From Clostridia bacterium (lineage in GTDB: Bacteria; Bacillota; Clostridia; Christensenellales; Aristaeellaceae), in the NCBI GenBank assembly GCA_017412715.1, contig JAFPWU010000010.1, positions 1 to 64,000 of the forward strand: DNA of 64,000 nucleotides, in the 5' to 3' direction. A program made the translations under genes and the position numbers. Each line of letters begins with the position of its first letter. Within the stretch, counting starts at the first letter, position 1. Below are positions 53,263-61,091 of the stretch, one piece after another. A model generated the notes under the pieces. It saw only the letters and a program-made list of their open reading frames with translations, was not told the origin of the DNA and did not search any database.

Positions 53263-54009
53263 TCAATCCGCGTTATTCAGCAAGCTCTTCATATCGTACA
53301 GGCCCGGGCCCTTTCCCATCAGGAACGCCGCAGCCTTCAGGCTTCCGTCCGCGAAAACGCCCCGGCTCCAGGCCTGATGGGTCAGCGTCAGGGTTTCGTT
53401 CTGTGTCCCGATGATCACCTGATGCTTCCCCACAGTGTTCCCCATGCGGATCGCGTGCAGGCCCACATCCTCCGGCTGCCGCTTTCCCTGTCCGCTCCGG
53501 CCCATCACCGCCCGTGCCTCCGGGCGCACCTCCTTCACCGCGTCAAAGAGGGAAAGGGCCGTGCCGCTGGGCGCGTCCAGCTTCCGGTCGTGATGCTCCT
53601 CCACAATTTCCACTTCCGCGTCCGGATAAAGGGCAAGCGCCCGCTTGACCAGATCCGTCAGGACCGCAATGCCCAGACTGTAGTTGGCCGCCAGAAAGAC
53701 GGGAATCTCCTTCGCCGCCTCCCGGATCGCCAGATGCTCCTCCTCCGTCTGCCCGGTGGTCGCCAGCACCAGCGGCAGATTCCGCGCCTTTGCGAAGTCC
53801 AGCAGCTCCCTGGTCATGCTGTGGTGGCTGAAGTCGATCACCACATCCGCCTCCGCCCTGACATCCGCAAAGCTCCGGACGCAGGCTTCCGTATCCTCTT
53901 TGATCATGGGATCCACGCCGCAGACGATTTCCGTCTTCTCCAGCCGTCCCGCGGAAGCCCGGACCTCCCGGCCCATGTGTCCCTCATAGCCCACCAGGAT
54001 GATTCTCAT
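53263..54009 (-). CDS. dapB: 4-Hydroxy-tetrahydrodipicolinate reductase
   Basis: This 248-residue enzyme carries out the second committed step of diaminopimelate and lysine synthesis. The N-terminal nucleotide site is VGYEGHMGREV, a slight variant of the usual GxxGxMG. The substrate-site region EEHHDRKLDAPSGTAL is well kept (EHHxxxK with APSGTA). Its ATG overlaps the dapA stop (ATGA), so the two are translationally coupled. Confidence 0.95.
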   Translation of the reverse strand: MRIILVGYEGHMGREVRASAGRLEKTEIVCGVDPMIKEDTEACVRSFADVRAEADVVIDFSHHSMTRELLDFAKARNLPLVLATTGQTEEEHLAIREAAKEIPVFLAANYSLGIAVLTDLVKRALALYPDAEVEIVEEHHDRKLDAPSGTALSLFDAVKEVRPEARAVMGRSGQGKRQPEDVGLHAIRMGNTVGKHQVIIGTQNETLTLTHQAWSRGVFADGSLKAAAFLMGKGPGLYDMKSLLNNAD

Positions 54010-54890
54010 ATCTTCCGCGCCTCCTCCAGCAGCTTCACCAGCCGCGCCTCATTTTTTTCCTCCATGGGAACCAGGGGAAGCCGCAGTCGATTCTCGCACA
54101 GTCCCAGATAGCCGCAGGCAGCCTTTACCGGGATGGGGTTGGTCTCGATCATCAGCTGATTCATTACATCCAGCAACGCCAGCTGGATCTCCGCCGCCAG
54201 GGCCGTCTCTCCCGCGAACCAGGCATCCGTCAGCCGGCTCATCTGCAGAGGAAGCACATTGCTGGCCACCGAAATAATACCCTGGCCGCCCAGGCTCAGA
54301 ATGGGCACCGTCTGATCATCGTTGCCGGAATAGACCGCCAGATTCTCCCCGCAGAGCCTCCGGATCCGGGCCACCTGACTCAGATTTCCGCCGGCTTCCT
54401 TCACCGCCGCAATCCGGGGATGGCCGGCCAGCTCGCAAAGCGTCTCCGGCAACAGATTCAGCCCGGTCCTCGAGGGAACGTTGTACAGAATACAGGGTTT
54501 TTCGCTCACATCCGCGATGGCCCGGAAATGGGCGATCAGCCCCCGCTGGGTCGTCTTATTGTAGTAGGGGGTCACCAGCAGCACCGCATCCGCCCCCAGG
54601 CTGCAGGCCAGGGCTGTCTTCTCCATGGCCTTGGACGTATCGTTGGAACCCGCTCCGGCGATAACCGGCACCCTTCCCGCCGTCTTTTCCACCGCACAGG
54701 TCAGCAAATCCCGGAATTCCTCTCCGGACAGGACGGAGCCTTCCCCCGTGGTGCCGGCCACCACCAGAGCATCCACCCCGTTCTCAATCTGAAAATCGAT
54801 CAGCCTTTCAAAAGCAGGGAAATCCACCCCCCGCTCCGTAAAGGGCGTAACCAGAGCGGTTCCGACGCCCCGGAAAATATCAGCTCTCAT
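54006..54890 (-). CDS. dapA: 4-Hydroxy-tetrahydrodipicolinate synthase
   Basis: This 294-residue aldolase joins pyruvate and aspartate semialdehyde. It shows GTALVTPF near the N-terminus, VVAGTTGEGSVLS, VTPYYNKTTQRG, YNVPSRTGLNL with the catalytic Tyr and Arg, and AAVKEAGGNL with the Schiff-base Lys. ATG 54890 follows GGAGGG at good spacing; the longer frame to 54950 would overlap the promoter. It is the first gene of the dapA-dapB-ddh-nrdG operon. Confidence 0.95.
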   Translation of the reverse strand: MRADIFRGVGTALVTPFTERGVDFPAFERLIDFQIENGVDALVVAGTTGEGSVLSGEEFRDLLTCAVEKTAGRVPVIAGAGSNDTSKAMEKTALACSLGADAVLLVTPYYNKTTQRGLIAHFRAIADVSEKPCILYNVPSRTGLNLLPETLCELAGHPRIAAVKEAGGNLSQVARIRRLCGENLAVYSGNDDQTVPILSLGGQGIISVASNVLPLQMSRLTDAWFAGETALAAEIQLALLDVMNQLMIETNPIPVKAACGYLGLCENRLRLPLVPMEEKNEARLVKLLEEARKI

Positions 54891-54921
54891 CCTGATTCCC
54901 TCCATTACAGAAATCAACTGC

Positions 54922-54950
54922 ATCTTACCGCAAGACGTTTTCTCCGTCAA
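54922..54950 (-). promoter_or_regulatory. Promoter of the dapA operon
   Basis: The minus strand has TTGACG (54945-54950), a 17-base spacer and TAAGAT (54922-54927). I looked for a lysine riboswitch between here and pgsA and did not find one. Confidence 0.75.
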
Positions 54951-55038
54951 GGTTCTCCCTTGTTTTCTCGTTGTTCGGCCCCGGCACGCCGGGAGATGCC
55001 CTGCGAATCAGCGAATCGATCGGAAAAGGACATAACAC

Positions 55039-55063
55039 ATCCCCCTCCGGACGGGAGGGGGAT
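55039..55063 (-). terminator. Probable terminator after pgsA
   Basis: ATCCCCCTC pairs with GAGGGGGAT around a short loop, about 60 bases past the pgsA stop. The T run is poor. Confidence 0.55.
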
Positions 55064-55124
55064 AGGCTGCTTAAAATATCAAACGATGGTTTATCTGAAT
55101 TCCGCTGTCTTCGGATGAGGGGAC

Positions 55125-55706
55125 TCAGGAATTCTGGGAATCCCTGATTTTCCGGATCTGACCCAGGGCCTGCACCGTATAGACCGTCATGGCCAGAATC
55201 GCCAGGGCCACTGAAATCCACAGCAGCCAGAGATGAACGGGATACCCCCAATCCGACAGCTCCCGGTGAAAAAAGCTGAGAATCAGGCTGGAGATAAAGC
55301 AAACCGTCGCGGTCTTGCCAAAGTAGTTTGCGGATACAACCACATTCTTTCCCAGCATGAACACGCTGCCGGCCACCATGTACAGTTCCTTGATCAGAAC
55401 GATGATAATCGCCGCTCTGGGAAAAACGCCCGCCCTCGCCTGGCAGAACAGCGCGGTCAGCACCATCAGCTTGTCCGCCAGGGGGTCAAACAGCTTTCCG
55501 AAATCCGTAATCTGGTTCGTCTTCCTGGCAATGGTGCCGTCCAGGGCATCCGTCAGGCTCGCTATACAGAAGACCGCCAGGGCCCATCTGTTATGCCCGG
55601 CGTTAAAAACGGCCACAAATACCGGCACCAGCACAAGACGGATGATCGTCAGCACATTTGGTACGTTCCACACATTGGCAAATAATTTTTTCAGCCGCTC
55701 CTTCAA
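55125..55706 (-). CDS. pgsA: CDP-diacylglycerol-glycerol-3-phosphate 3-phosphatidyltransferase
   Basis: This 193-residue integral membrane enzyme makes phosphatidylglycerol phosphate. The CDP-alcohol phosphotransferase motif is complete: D-x2-DG-x2-AR-x8-G-x3-D-x3-D, seen as DALDGTIARKTNQ, then DFGKLFDPLADK. Four to five membrane segments are visible. The start is a TTG at 55706 with a weak GGGGCG site; no better start lies within the next 30 codons. Confidence 0.92.
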   Translation of the reverse strand: MKERLKKLFANVWNVPNVLTIIRLVLVPVFVAVFNAGHNRWALAVFCIASLTDALDGTIARKTNQITDFGKLFDPLADKLMVLTALFCQARAGVFPRAAIIIVLIKELYMVAGSVFMLGKNVVVSANYFGKTATVCFISSLILSFFHRELSDWGYPVHLWLLWISVALAILAMTVYTVQALGQIRKIRDSQNS

Positions 55707-55847
55707 AGGTTTTCGCCCCTCCGATACTTCGCTCAGGGATATTCCGGCAGCAGGATCTTGCTGCAGAAAACCCCTTTTCCTTATTTCTTCGCAGAGAGGC
55801 TCTTTTCCTCTTTTCCGAAAGAATTTATCATCCTTTCTTCCTCCCGC

Positions 55848-56720
55848 TCAGTCCGTTCCGTCCTGGCGGTGCTTCAGCCGGTACTGACCCGGGGTAATCT
55901 CCTTCATCCGCTTGAAGTTCTTGATCATGTGGCTGCAGTCCGCATATCCGGTTTCCTCGCTGATCCGGGTCAGATCCATGTCCGTATACAGCAGAAAATT
56001 CTCCACCTGGGCCACGCGGATCTGCTCAATATAATCCTTGCAGCTGACGCCGTAAACCTCCCGGAACTTCTTCGCAAACCAGGGATAGCTGAGCCCGCAG
56101 CGCGCCGCAAGGTCCTCCACCCGCAGATTGTCCCGAAGATGCCGCTGAATATACCCGGTCAGGGAATAAATGGGTCTCTCCTCCGGCCTGCTGGCGGCAA
56201 GATTCAATCCCCGGCCCAGCCAGAATCGGATCACAGACATGCACAGCGCGCTCAGCAGGGAATTAACCATCAGATCATAGCCGAAGCGGTGAGCCGCCGC
56301 TTCCCGGATGCACTGGGAAGTCAGCTCCGACAATTTCATTTCAGCTGCCTGAGCCGCCGGAATAAGCATTGGAAGTTTCTCCCGCCAGGCCTCCTGAAGG
56401 ATGCTTTTCAGTCCGGGAGAGTAGGCGGGCAGCTCCGGCAATCGGTCCGGATCCATCCGGATCAGATTCATCCGCAGGGGAGCTTCCTCCGCCAGGGTTA
56501 TCCGGTGTTTTACGCCCGGACAGATCACAAGCGCATCGCCGGGCACCAGGAGGCTCTCCTCCCGATCCAGCCGGACCTGAAGATTGCCCTCCTGCAGCAG
56601 AAAAAGTTCAGCGTAATAATGGGTACGCCAGTCGGCGGGAAGCTCGATATCCCTGGAATCAATGCTCCGGCAGTAAAATGGTAAACGCAAGGGATGACAC
56701 AGCTCAATGGAGTTTTTCAT
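55848..56720 (-). CDS. AraC-family transcriptional regulator
   Basis: This 290-residue regulator starts after GGAGG. Residues 1-150 form a cupin-like sensing domain with DWRTHYYAELFLLQEG, and the last 100 residues hold the two helix-turn-helix motifs (VEDLAARCGLSYPWFAKKFREV; LTRISEETGYADCSHMIKNF). Such proteins usually activate sugar genes. Its neighbours here are not sugar genes, so the target is unclear. A clean promoter precedes it. Confidence 0.9.
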   Translation of the reverse strand: MKNSIELCHPLRLPFYCRSIDSRDIELPADWRTHYYAELFLLQEGNLQVRLDREESLLVPGDALVICPGVKHRITLAEEAPLRMNLIRMDPDRLPELPAYSPGLKSILQEAWREKLPMLIPAAQAAEMKLSELTSQCIREAAAHRFGYDLMVNSLLSALCMSVIRFWLGRGLNLAASRPEERPIYSLTGYIQRHLRDNLRVEDLAARCGLSYPWFAKKFREVYGVSCKDYIEQIRVAQVENFLLYTDMDLTRISEETGYADCSHMIKNFKRMKEITPGQYRLKHRQDGTD

Positions 56721-56771
56721 GGACGCCTCCAGTCAGTGCCTGATTAAAAATATGGAATCCGAACAGCCCGG

Positions 56772-56800
56772 ATTATACCCTTATTTTGTGAAAAATTCAA
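56772..56800 (-). promoter_or_regulatory. Promoter of the AraC-family gene
   Basis: The minus strand has TTGAAT (56795-56800), a 17-base spacer and TATAAT (56772-56777), 52 bases before the start codon. Confidence 0.75.
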
Positions 56801-56862
56801 CAATATATTTTGACGATTTTGCCCCGTCTTATTGTCCGGCGGCGATTCGATTTTTTTGGCGT

Positions 56863-57960
56863 TCATCGGCCCTGTCTTGTTGACTTCCTGGTCAGGGTGA
56901 TCAGCGTTACGGTCGGGGGGTTGAAAATCCGGCCGTGCATATTCCCGTAATGAGGATCCGACCCCAGGCCCGGGCTGATGTACTGGGGAATCCCATCCGG
57001 AAAGCTGAGGCCGGAAATCAGTTCATCCTCCGGAAACCAGCCCAGCTCCGGCACATAGACCGCTCCCTTCCCGGGGATCCTCCACTGGCCGCCGTTATAG
57101 TGCCCCGCAAGGATCAGAGAGGCGTACCGCATGGCAAATGTCTCCTCCTTGCTGCCCCAGACTGCCAGTTCCCGAATATATTCCGCCGTCAGCGGCGTAT
57201 GGGTCAGCACAATCTGGATATCCTCCGGCTGAAACCGCTCCCGAAGCTCCCCGATCTCATCCAGCCGAACCAGTTCGTATTCCAGTACGCGCCTGCGGGC
57301 CGCATCATCCGCGGTCAGTCCCGTAGCCTTCCTGCTCATTTCGGTCAGCTGTCCCTGATAGATCTCCTTCATACGGTCCAGGTCCAGGGTGTAAAGCTCC
57401 TCCGGCACAAACCAGATCGTCCCCTTGCCCCGGGTTTCGGACACGGGACGGTCCAGGATCGTGACCCCCGCCGCCCTGAGGAGATCCGCCCACTCCGTAT
57501 ACACGGAAAGGCTGCCATGGGCCCAGCTGTCCAGGGCATCCCCATCCGTATCGCCCGGAATATAGTACTTGGGCGTTTCCGCGGGCATCAGGGCAATCAG
57601 ATCCAGCAGCGGGCCCGTCTCCTGGTTTTCCCCCAGCATATCCCCGGTCATGACCACGCAGGAGTACCGGGTGCTCCCCAGCGCTGTTTCTATGGCCTTC
57701 TGCCGCTGTCCCAGCTCCGCGCCGTGCAGGTCGCTGAGATGCAGGATGGAGTACTGCTCCAGATCTTCGGGCAGGTTCAGCACCGTCAGATTCACCCGTT
57801 CCAGCCGCACCCGATGGCTGACAATATAATTTGAAACCAGAAGGAGGCAAACCAGCAGGAACAGGAGGATCAGCACCGCGTTCCGGAACCCATGTCCCCG
57901 GTCCCTTCGACGCCGTCCTTCCGGAGCGAAGATGTACTGATTCTGTGTCCGACGGCCCAT
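56863..57960 (-). CDS. Membrane-anchored metallophosphoesterase with altered active-site motifs
   Basis: This 365-residue protein has one N-terminal membrane segment (about residues 26-46) and an outside domain of the calcineurin-like fold. D77 and H79 (HLSDLHG), D107 (TGDMLG), H254 (LTHTPL) and H287 (AGHYNGGQ) are kept. The GNH[DE] motif, with its metal-binding Asn and catalytic His, reads GDTD at 136-139, and the last motif GHxH reads GHYN, losing a metal-binding His. It may bind only one metal, work differently or be inactive. It starts after GGGAGG. Confidence 0.85.
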   Translation of the reverse strand: MGRRTQNQYIFAPEGRRRRDRGHGFRNAVLILLFLLVCLLLVSNYIVSHRVRLERVNLTVLNLPEDLEQYSILHLSDLHGAELGQRQKAIETALGSTRYSCVVMTGDMLGENQETGPLLDLIALMPAETPKYYIPGDTDGDALDSWAHGSLSVYTEWADLLRAAGVTILDRPVSETRGKGTIWFVPEELYTLDLDRMKEIYQGQLTEMSRKATGLTADDAARRRVLEYELVRLDEIGELRERFQPEDIQIVLTHTPLTAEYIRELAVWGSKEETFAMRYASLILAGHYNGGQWRIPGKGAVYVPELGWFPEDELISGLSFPDGIPQYISPGLGSDPHYGNMHGRIFNPPTVTLITLTRKSTRQGR

Positions 57961-57976
57961 CCTTTTCTTCCTCCCG

Positions 57977-58702
57977 TCACATTCCCGCCGCAGCCCGCAG
58001 CGCCCCCAGCTCCTTCTCCGTCAGCTCCCGCCAGTCTCCCTCAGAAAGGGCCGGATCCAGCGTCAGGGGGCCGAAGCGGCTGCGATGAAGCGTCAGCACC
58101 TCATGCCCGGTAGCCGCAAACATCCGCTTCACCTGATGAAACTTCCCCTCCGATACGGTAACCCGGGCCAGGGAATCGTCTTCTCCCGCCTTTTCAATTT
58201 CCAGCAGCGCGGGCTGGGCCGTGAATTCATGAAGATCCAGCCCCTCCGCGAAGGCCCGGATCTCCCTTTCCGTCAGGCGTCCGGTGACCCTCGCCTCATA
58301 GACCTTATCCACATGCCGGGCCGGGGATAGCAGGCGATGGTTCATTTCTCCGTCGCAGGTCAGAATCAGCAGCCCCGTTGTATCCTTATCCAGCCGGCCC
58401 ACCGGCATGCAGCCGATGGATGCGTAAACCGGAAGAAGCAGCTCCATGACCGTGGGCTGCTTCGGATCCCGGGCCGCAGTGAGAATCCCTGCCGGCTTAT
58501 TCAGCATGACATGGCGAACAAGCCGGCCATCCACGGAACTCCCCTGAAAAAAAAGGGTATCCTGTTCCGTCTCCACCGACGAGGCCGGATCCGACAGGGT
58601 CTTTCCGTTCACCCGGACAGTTCCTTTCCGGATCAGGTTTTTCGCTTCGCTGCGGCTGCAGAGCCCCAGCGCGGTCATCCAGCGATCAAGTCTTATCTTC
58701 AC
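57977..58702 (-). CDS. rsuA: RsuA/RluB-family 16S/23S rRNA pseudouridine synthase
   Basis: This 241-residue RNA-modifying enzyme has an N-terminal S4 domain (IRLDRWMTALGLCSRSEAKNLI) and the catalytic motif GRLDKDTTGLLILT with the active-site Asp. The short form and LNKPAGILTA point to the RsuA group, which modifies 16S rRNA. The GTG start at 58702 overlaps the stop of the upstream membrane-protein gene, which implies coupling; the ribosome site is weak. The long upstream extension of the frame lies inside the other gene. Confidence 0.88.
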   Translation of the reverse strand: MKIRLDRWMTALGLCSRSEAKNLIRKGTVRVNGKTLSDPASSVETEQDTLFFQGSSVDGRLVRHVMLNKPAGILTAARDPKQPTVMELLLPVYASIGCMPVGRLDKDTTGLLILTCDGEMNHRLLSPARHVDKVYEARVTGRLTEREIRAFAEGLDLHEFTAQPALLEIEKAGEDDSLARVTVSEGKFHQVKRMFAATGHEVLTLHRSRFGPLTLDPALSEGDWRELTEKELGALRAAAGM

Positions 58703-59517
58703 CTTTTTAATCCATCCACATACGCAGCGTGGATCAGGCTCCTCAGGGGCAGCAGCGGCAGCGTCAGCACCGCTCCGGCTGCCAGAATCAGAAGGGTTTC
58801 CTTTGTCTCCGGGAGGCTTGCGGTCTTCATCAGAAGGCCTGTCAGATCGCGGAGCACAGGCATGTACCGAAAGATCACCCACAGCACCGCCGCCAGCAGG
58901 GGAAGCACGCTCACCAGGGAAATCAGCCAGGCTCTCAGGACCCCGCCGTGGTGTCCCCTGACCAGCGCAGGATTCCCCTGCGCCCATGCATGCCTGGCCC
59001 CGCTGTGAAACGCGCATCCCGCAATGAGCAGCAGCAGTGCCGCGGCCGCCGCCAGCAGCAGCACGTAAATTCCCCGCATCTGGTCTCCGCCGCCCAGGTC
59101 ATTTTTGATCATCCGCAGCAAAGTAAAAGTATCCACCTGGCCGGAGTAGAAGCTCCGTCCAACCAGAAAAAAAGCGATCAGCGGCGATCCCCAGAGCATC
59201 AGAAAGCATACCCGCTTCAGCCCGCAAAGAAGCTTTCTTCCGTATCGTTCCCCGCTGATGAGGCGTACTGTGGCCAGGGATCCTCCCGCCAGGCTGTCCG
59301 CCATGGCTTCGGCGGCATTCATCCGGGCGGGGAGCATCACAAACAGCCAGAGGAGCAGGCTGGCCCAGGCAAAGGGCGCCAGCGATGCGCTGCTCAGGCA
59401 CAGCAGGGGCGCCAGACAGATCATCGTCAGACAGGCCTCAATCAGAAGGAACTTCAGGGTATCCCCAAAGGAGGCGGTATAGGCCCGCCAGGCTTTCCGC
59501 ATCGTGCTTTCCTTCAA
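58699..59517 (-). CDS. Polytopic membrane protein, unknown function
   Basis: This 272-residue protein has about six hydrophobic segments, with charged stretches between them (ISGERYGRKLLCGLKR). I do not recognise the family and see no catalytic motif. The TTG start at 59517 has GGAGGAG at a good distance; ATG 59502 is an alternative. It lies between glpK and the pseudouridine synthase gene, overlapping the latter by four bases. Confidence 0.7.
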   Translation of the reverse strand: MKESTMRKAWRAYTASFGDTLKFLLIEACLTMICLAPLLCLSSASLAPFAWASLLLWLFVMLPARMNAAEAMADSLAGGSLATVRLISGERYGRKLLCGLKRVCFLMLWGSPLIAFFLVGRSFYSGQVDTFTLLRMIKNDLGGGDQMRGIYVLLLAAAAALLLLIAGCAFHSGARHAWAQGNPALVRGHHGGVLRAWLISLVSVLPLLAAVLWVIFRYMPVLRDLTGLLMKTASLPETKETLLILAAGAVLTLPLLPLRSLIHAAYVDGLKR

Positions 59518-59538
59518 CGCTTTACTCCTCCCAGTTTC

Positions 59539-61029
59539 TTAATGTTCCGCCCAGTCCAGGGAACGTTCCACGGCCTTATGCCATCCCCGCAGGTTCATGA
59601 TCCGGGTTCCGTCGTCCATCGTGGGCACAAATTCCAGGTCCTTCTGCCAGAAGCTGGCAATCTCCTCCATTCCGGTATAGAAGCCGCAGCCAAGCCCTGC
59701 CAGCAGCGCAGCCCCCAGCGCCGTGGTTTCCAGCACCTGGGGCCGGACAACCCGCACATTGCTGATATCCGCCTGGAACTGCATCAGGAAGGCATTGGCG
59801 CTGGCGCCGCCGTCCACCTGCAGCCGGTCCGGCTTGTGTCCGCAATCCTTCGCCATCGCCTGCATCAGATCCTCGCTCTGATAGGCTATCGCCTCCAGGG
59901 CCGCCCGGACGATATGCGCCCGGCCGGTTCCCCGGGTCATGCCCACCAGCGTTCCCCTGGAATACATGTCCCACCAGGGCGCGCCCAGGCCCGTCATGGC
60001 CGGCACCAGATAAACCCCGCCGGTGCCGGGAATGCTTTCCGCAATGCTCTCGCTCTCCGACGCCCGGGTAATCATCTTCATTTCGTCCCGAAGCCACTGG
60101 ATCGTGGCTCCCCCCATGAATACGCTGCCCTCCAGGGCGTAGGTGGGCTTTCCTCCGATGCGCCAGGCCATGGTGGTCAGCAGCCCGTTCTCACTGCGAA
60201 CCGGTTTTTCCCCGGTGTTCATGAGCATGAAGCATCCCGTTCCATAGGTGTTCTTCACATTCCCCGGGTTCCAGCAGGCCTGGCCGAACAGGCTGGCATG
60301 CTGATCCCCGGCCATTCCGGTCACTGGAATCGGCCTGCCCAGGATCGCGGGATCCAGCATGCCGATCGGTCCGGAAGAATCCACTACCTTCGGCAGGCAG
60401 GCCCTGGGAATCCCAAGCAGCTCCAGCAGTTCATCGTCCCAGTCCTGGGTTTCCAGATTGAACAGCATAGTACGCCCTGCATTGGTGGCATCCGTCACGT
60501 GCGGTCTTCCCGTCAGCAGGTTCCAGCACAGAAAGCTGTCCGCCGTGCCGAAGCAAAGTTCTCCCCTGGCCGCCTTCTCATGCAGATTGTAATAATCCAG
60601 CATCCACTTCAGCTTTGTCCCGGAGAAATAAGCATCCGGAAGAAGGCCGGTCTTCCGGCGGATCATTTCGCCGTGGCCTTCCTCCACCAGCTGCTCCACG
60701 ATCCGGGCGGTGCGGCGGCACTGCCAGACGATGGCGTTTCCGACGCATTTTCCGGTCTGCCGATCCCAGAGGAAGGTGGTCTCCCGCTGATTGGTGATGC
60801 CGATGGCCGCAATATCCCCCGCGTGGATGCCGCTCAGGGCTACCGCCTCCCTCAGGGCCTGCACCTGGCTTTCCAGGATGTCCTCCGGATCATGCTCCAC
60901 CCAGCCGGGATGGGGATAATGCTGGGGAAACTCTACCGCGTGGGATGCCACAATGGTTCCTTCCCGGGAAAAGACGATAGCCCGGGAACTGGTGGTTCCC
61001 TGATCCAGGGCGACAAGATACTTGGACAT
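59539..61029 (-). CDS. glpK: Glycerol kinase
   Basis: This 496-residue FGGY-family kinase converts glycerol to glycerol 3-phosphate. It has the N-terminal phosphate loop ALDQGTTSSRAIVF, WVEHDPEDIL, NQRETTFLWDRQTGK, the FGGY signatures YFSGTKLKWMLDYY and GAPWWDMYSRGTLVG, and LQVDGGASANAFLMQFQADI near the C-terminus. ATG 61029 follows GAGGGG at 7 bases. No glpF or glpO lies nearby; the product could feed phospholipid synthesis with pgsA. Confidence 0.95.
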   Translation of the reverse strand: MSKYLVALDQGTTSSRAIVFSREGTIVASHAVEFPQHYPHPGWVEHDPEDILESQVQALREAVALSGIHAGDIAAIGITNQRETTFLWDRQTGKCVGNAIVWQCRRTARIVEQLVEEGHGEMIRRKTGLLPDAYFSGTKLKWMLDYYNLHEKAARGELCFGTADSFLCWNLLTGRPHVTDATNAGRTMLFNLETQDWDDELLELLGIPRACLPKVVDSSGPIGMLDPAILGRPIPVTGMAGDQHASLFGQACWNPGNVKNTYGTGCFMLMNTGEKPVRSENGLLTTMAWRIGGKPTYALEGSVFMGGATIQWLRDEMKMITRASESESIAESIPGTGGVYLVPAMTGLGAPWWDMYSRGTLVGMTRGTGRAHIVRAALEAIAYQSEDLMQAMAKDCGHKPDRLQVDGGASANAFLMQFQADISNVRVVRPQVLETTALGAALLAGLGCGFYTGMEEIASFWQKDLEFVPTMDDGTRIMNLRGWHKAVERSLDWAEH

Positions 61030-61091
61030 CTGATTTCCCCCTCTTCCGTTTCGGCGGCAGCTGTCGCAGGCGCGGCTGCTCTGCGTATTTC

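Noticed and set aside
54891-55124. Lysine riboswitch in front of dapA
   Set aside because: I looked for the L-box order of motifs on the leftward transcript and found only a promoter and the pgsA hairpin.
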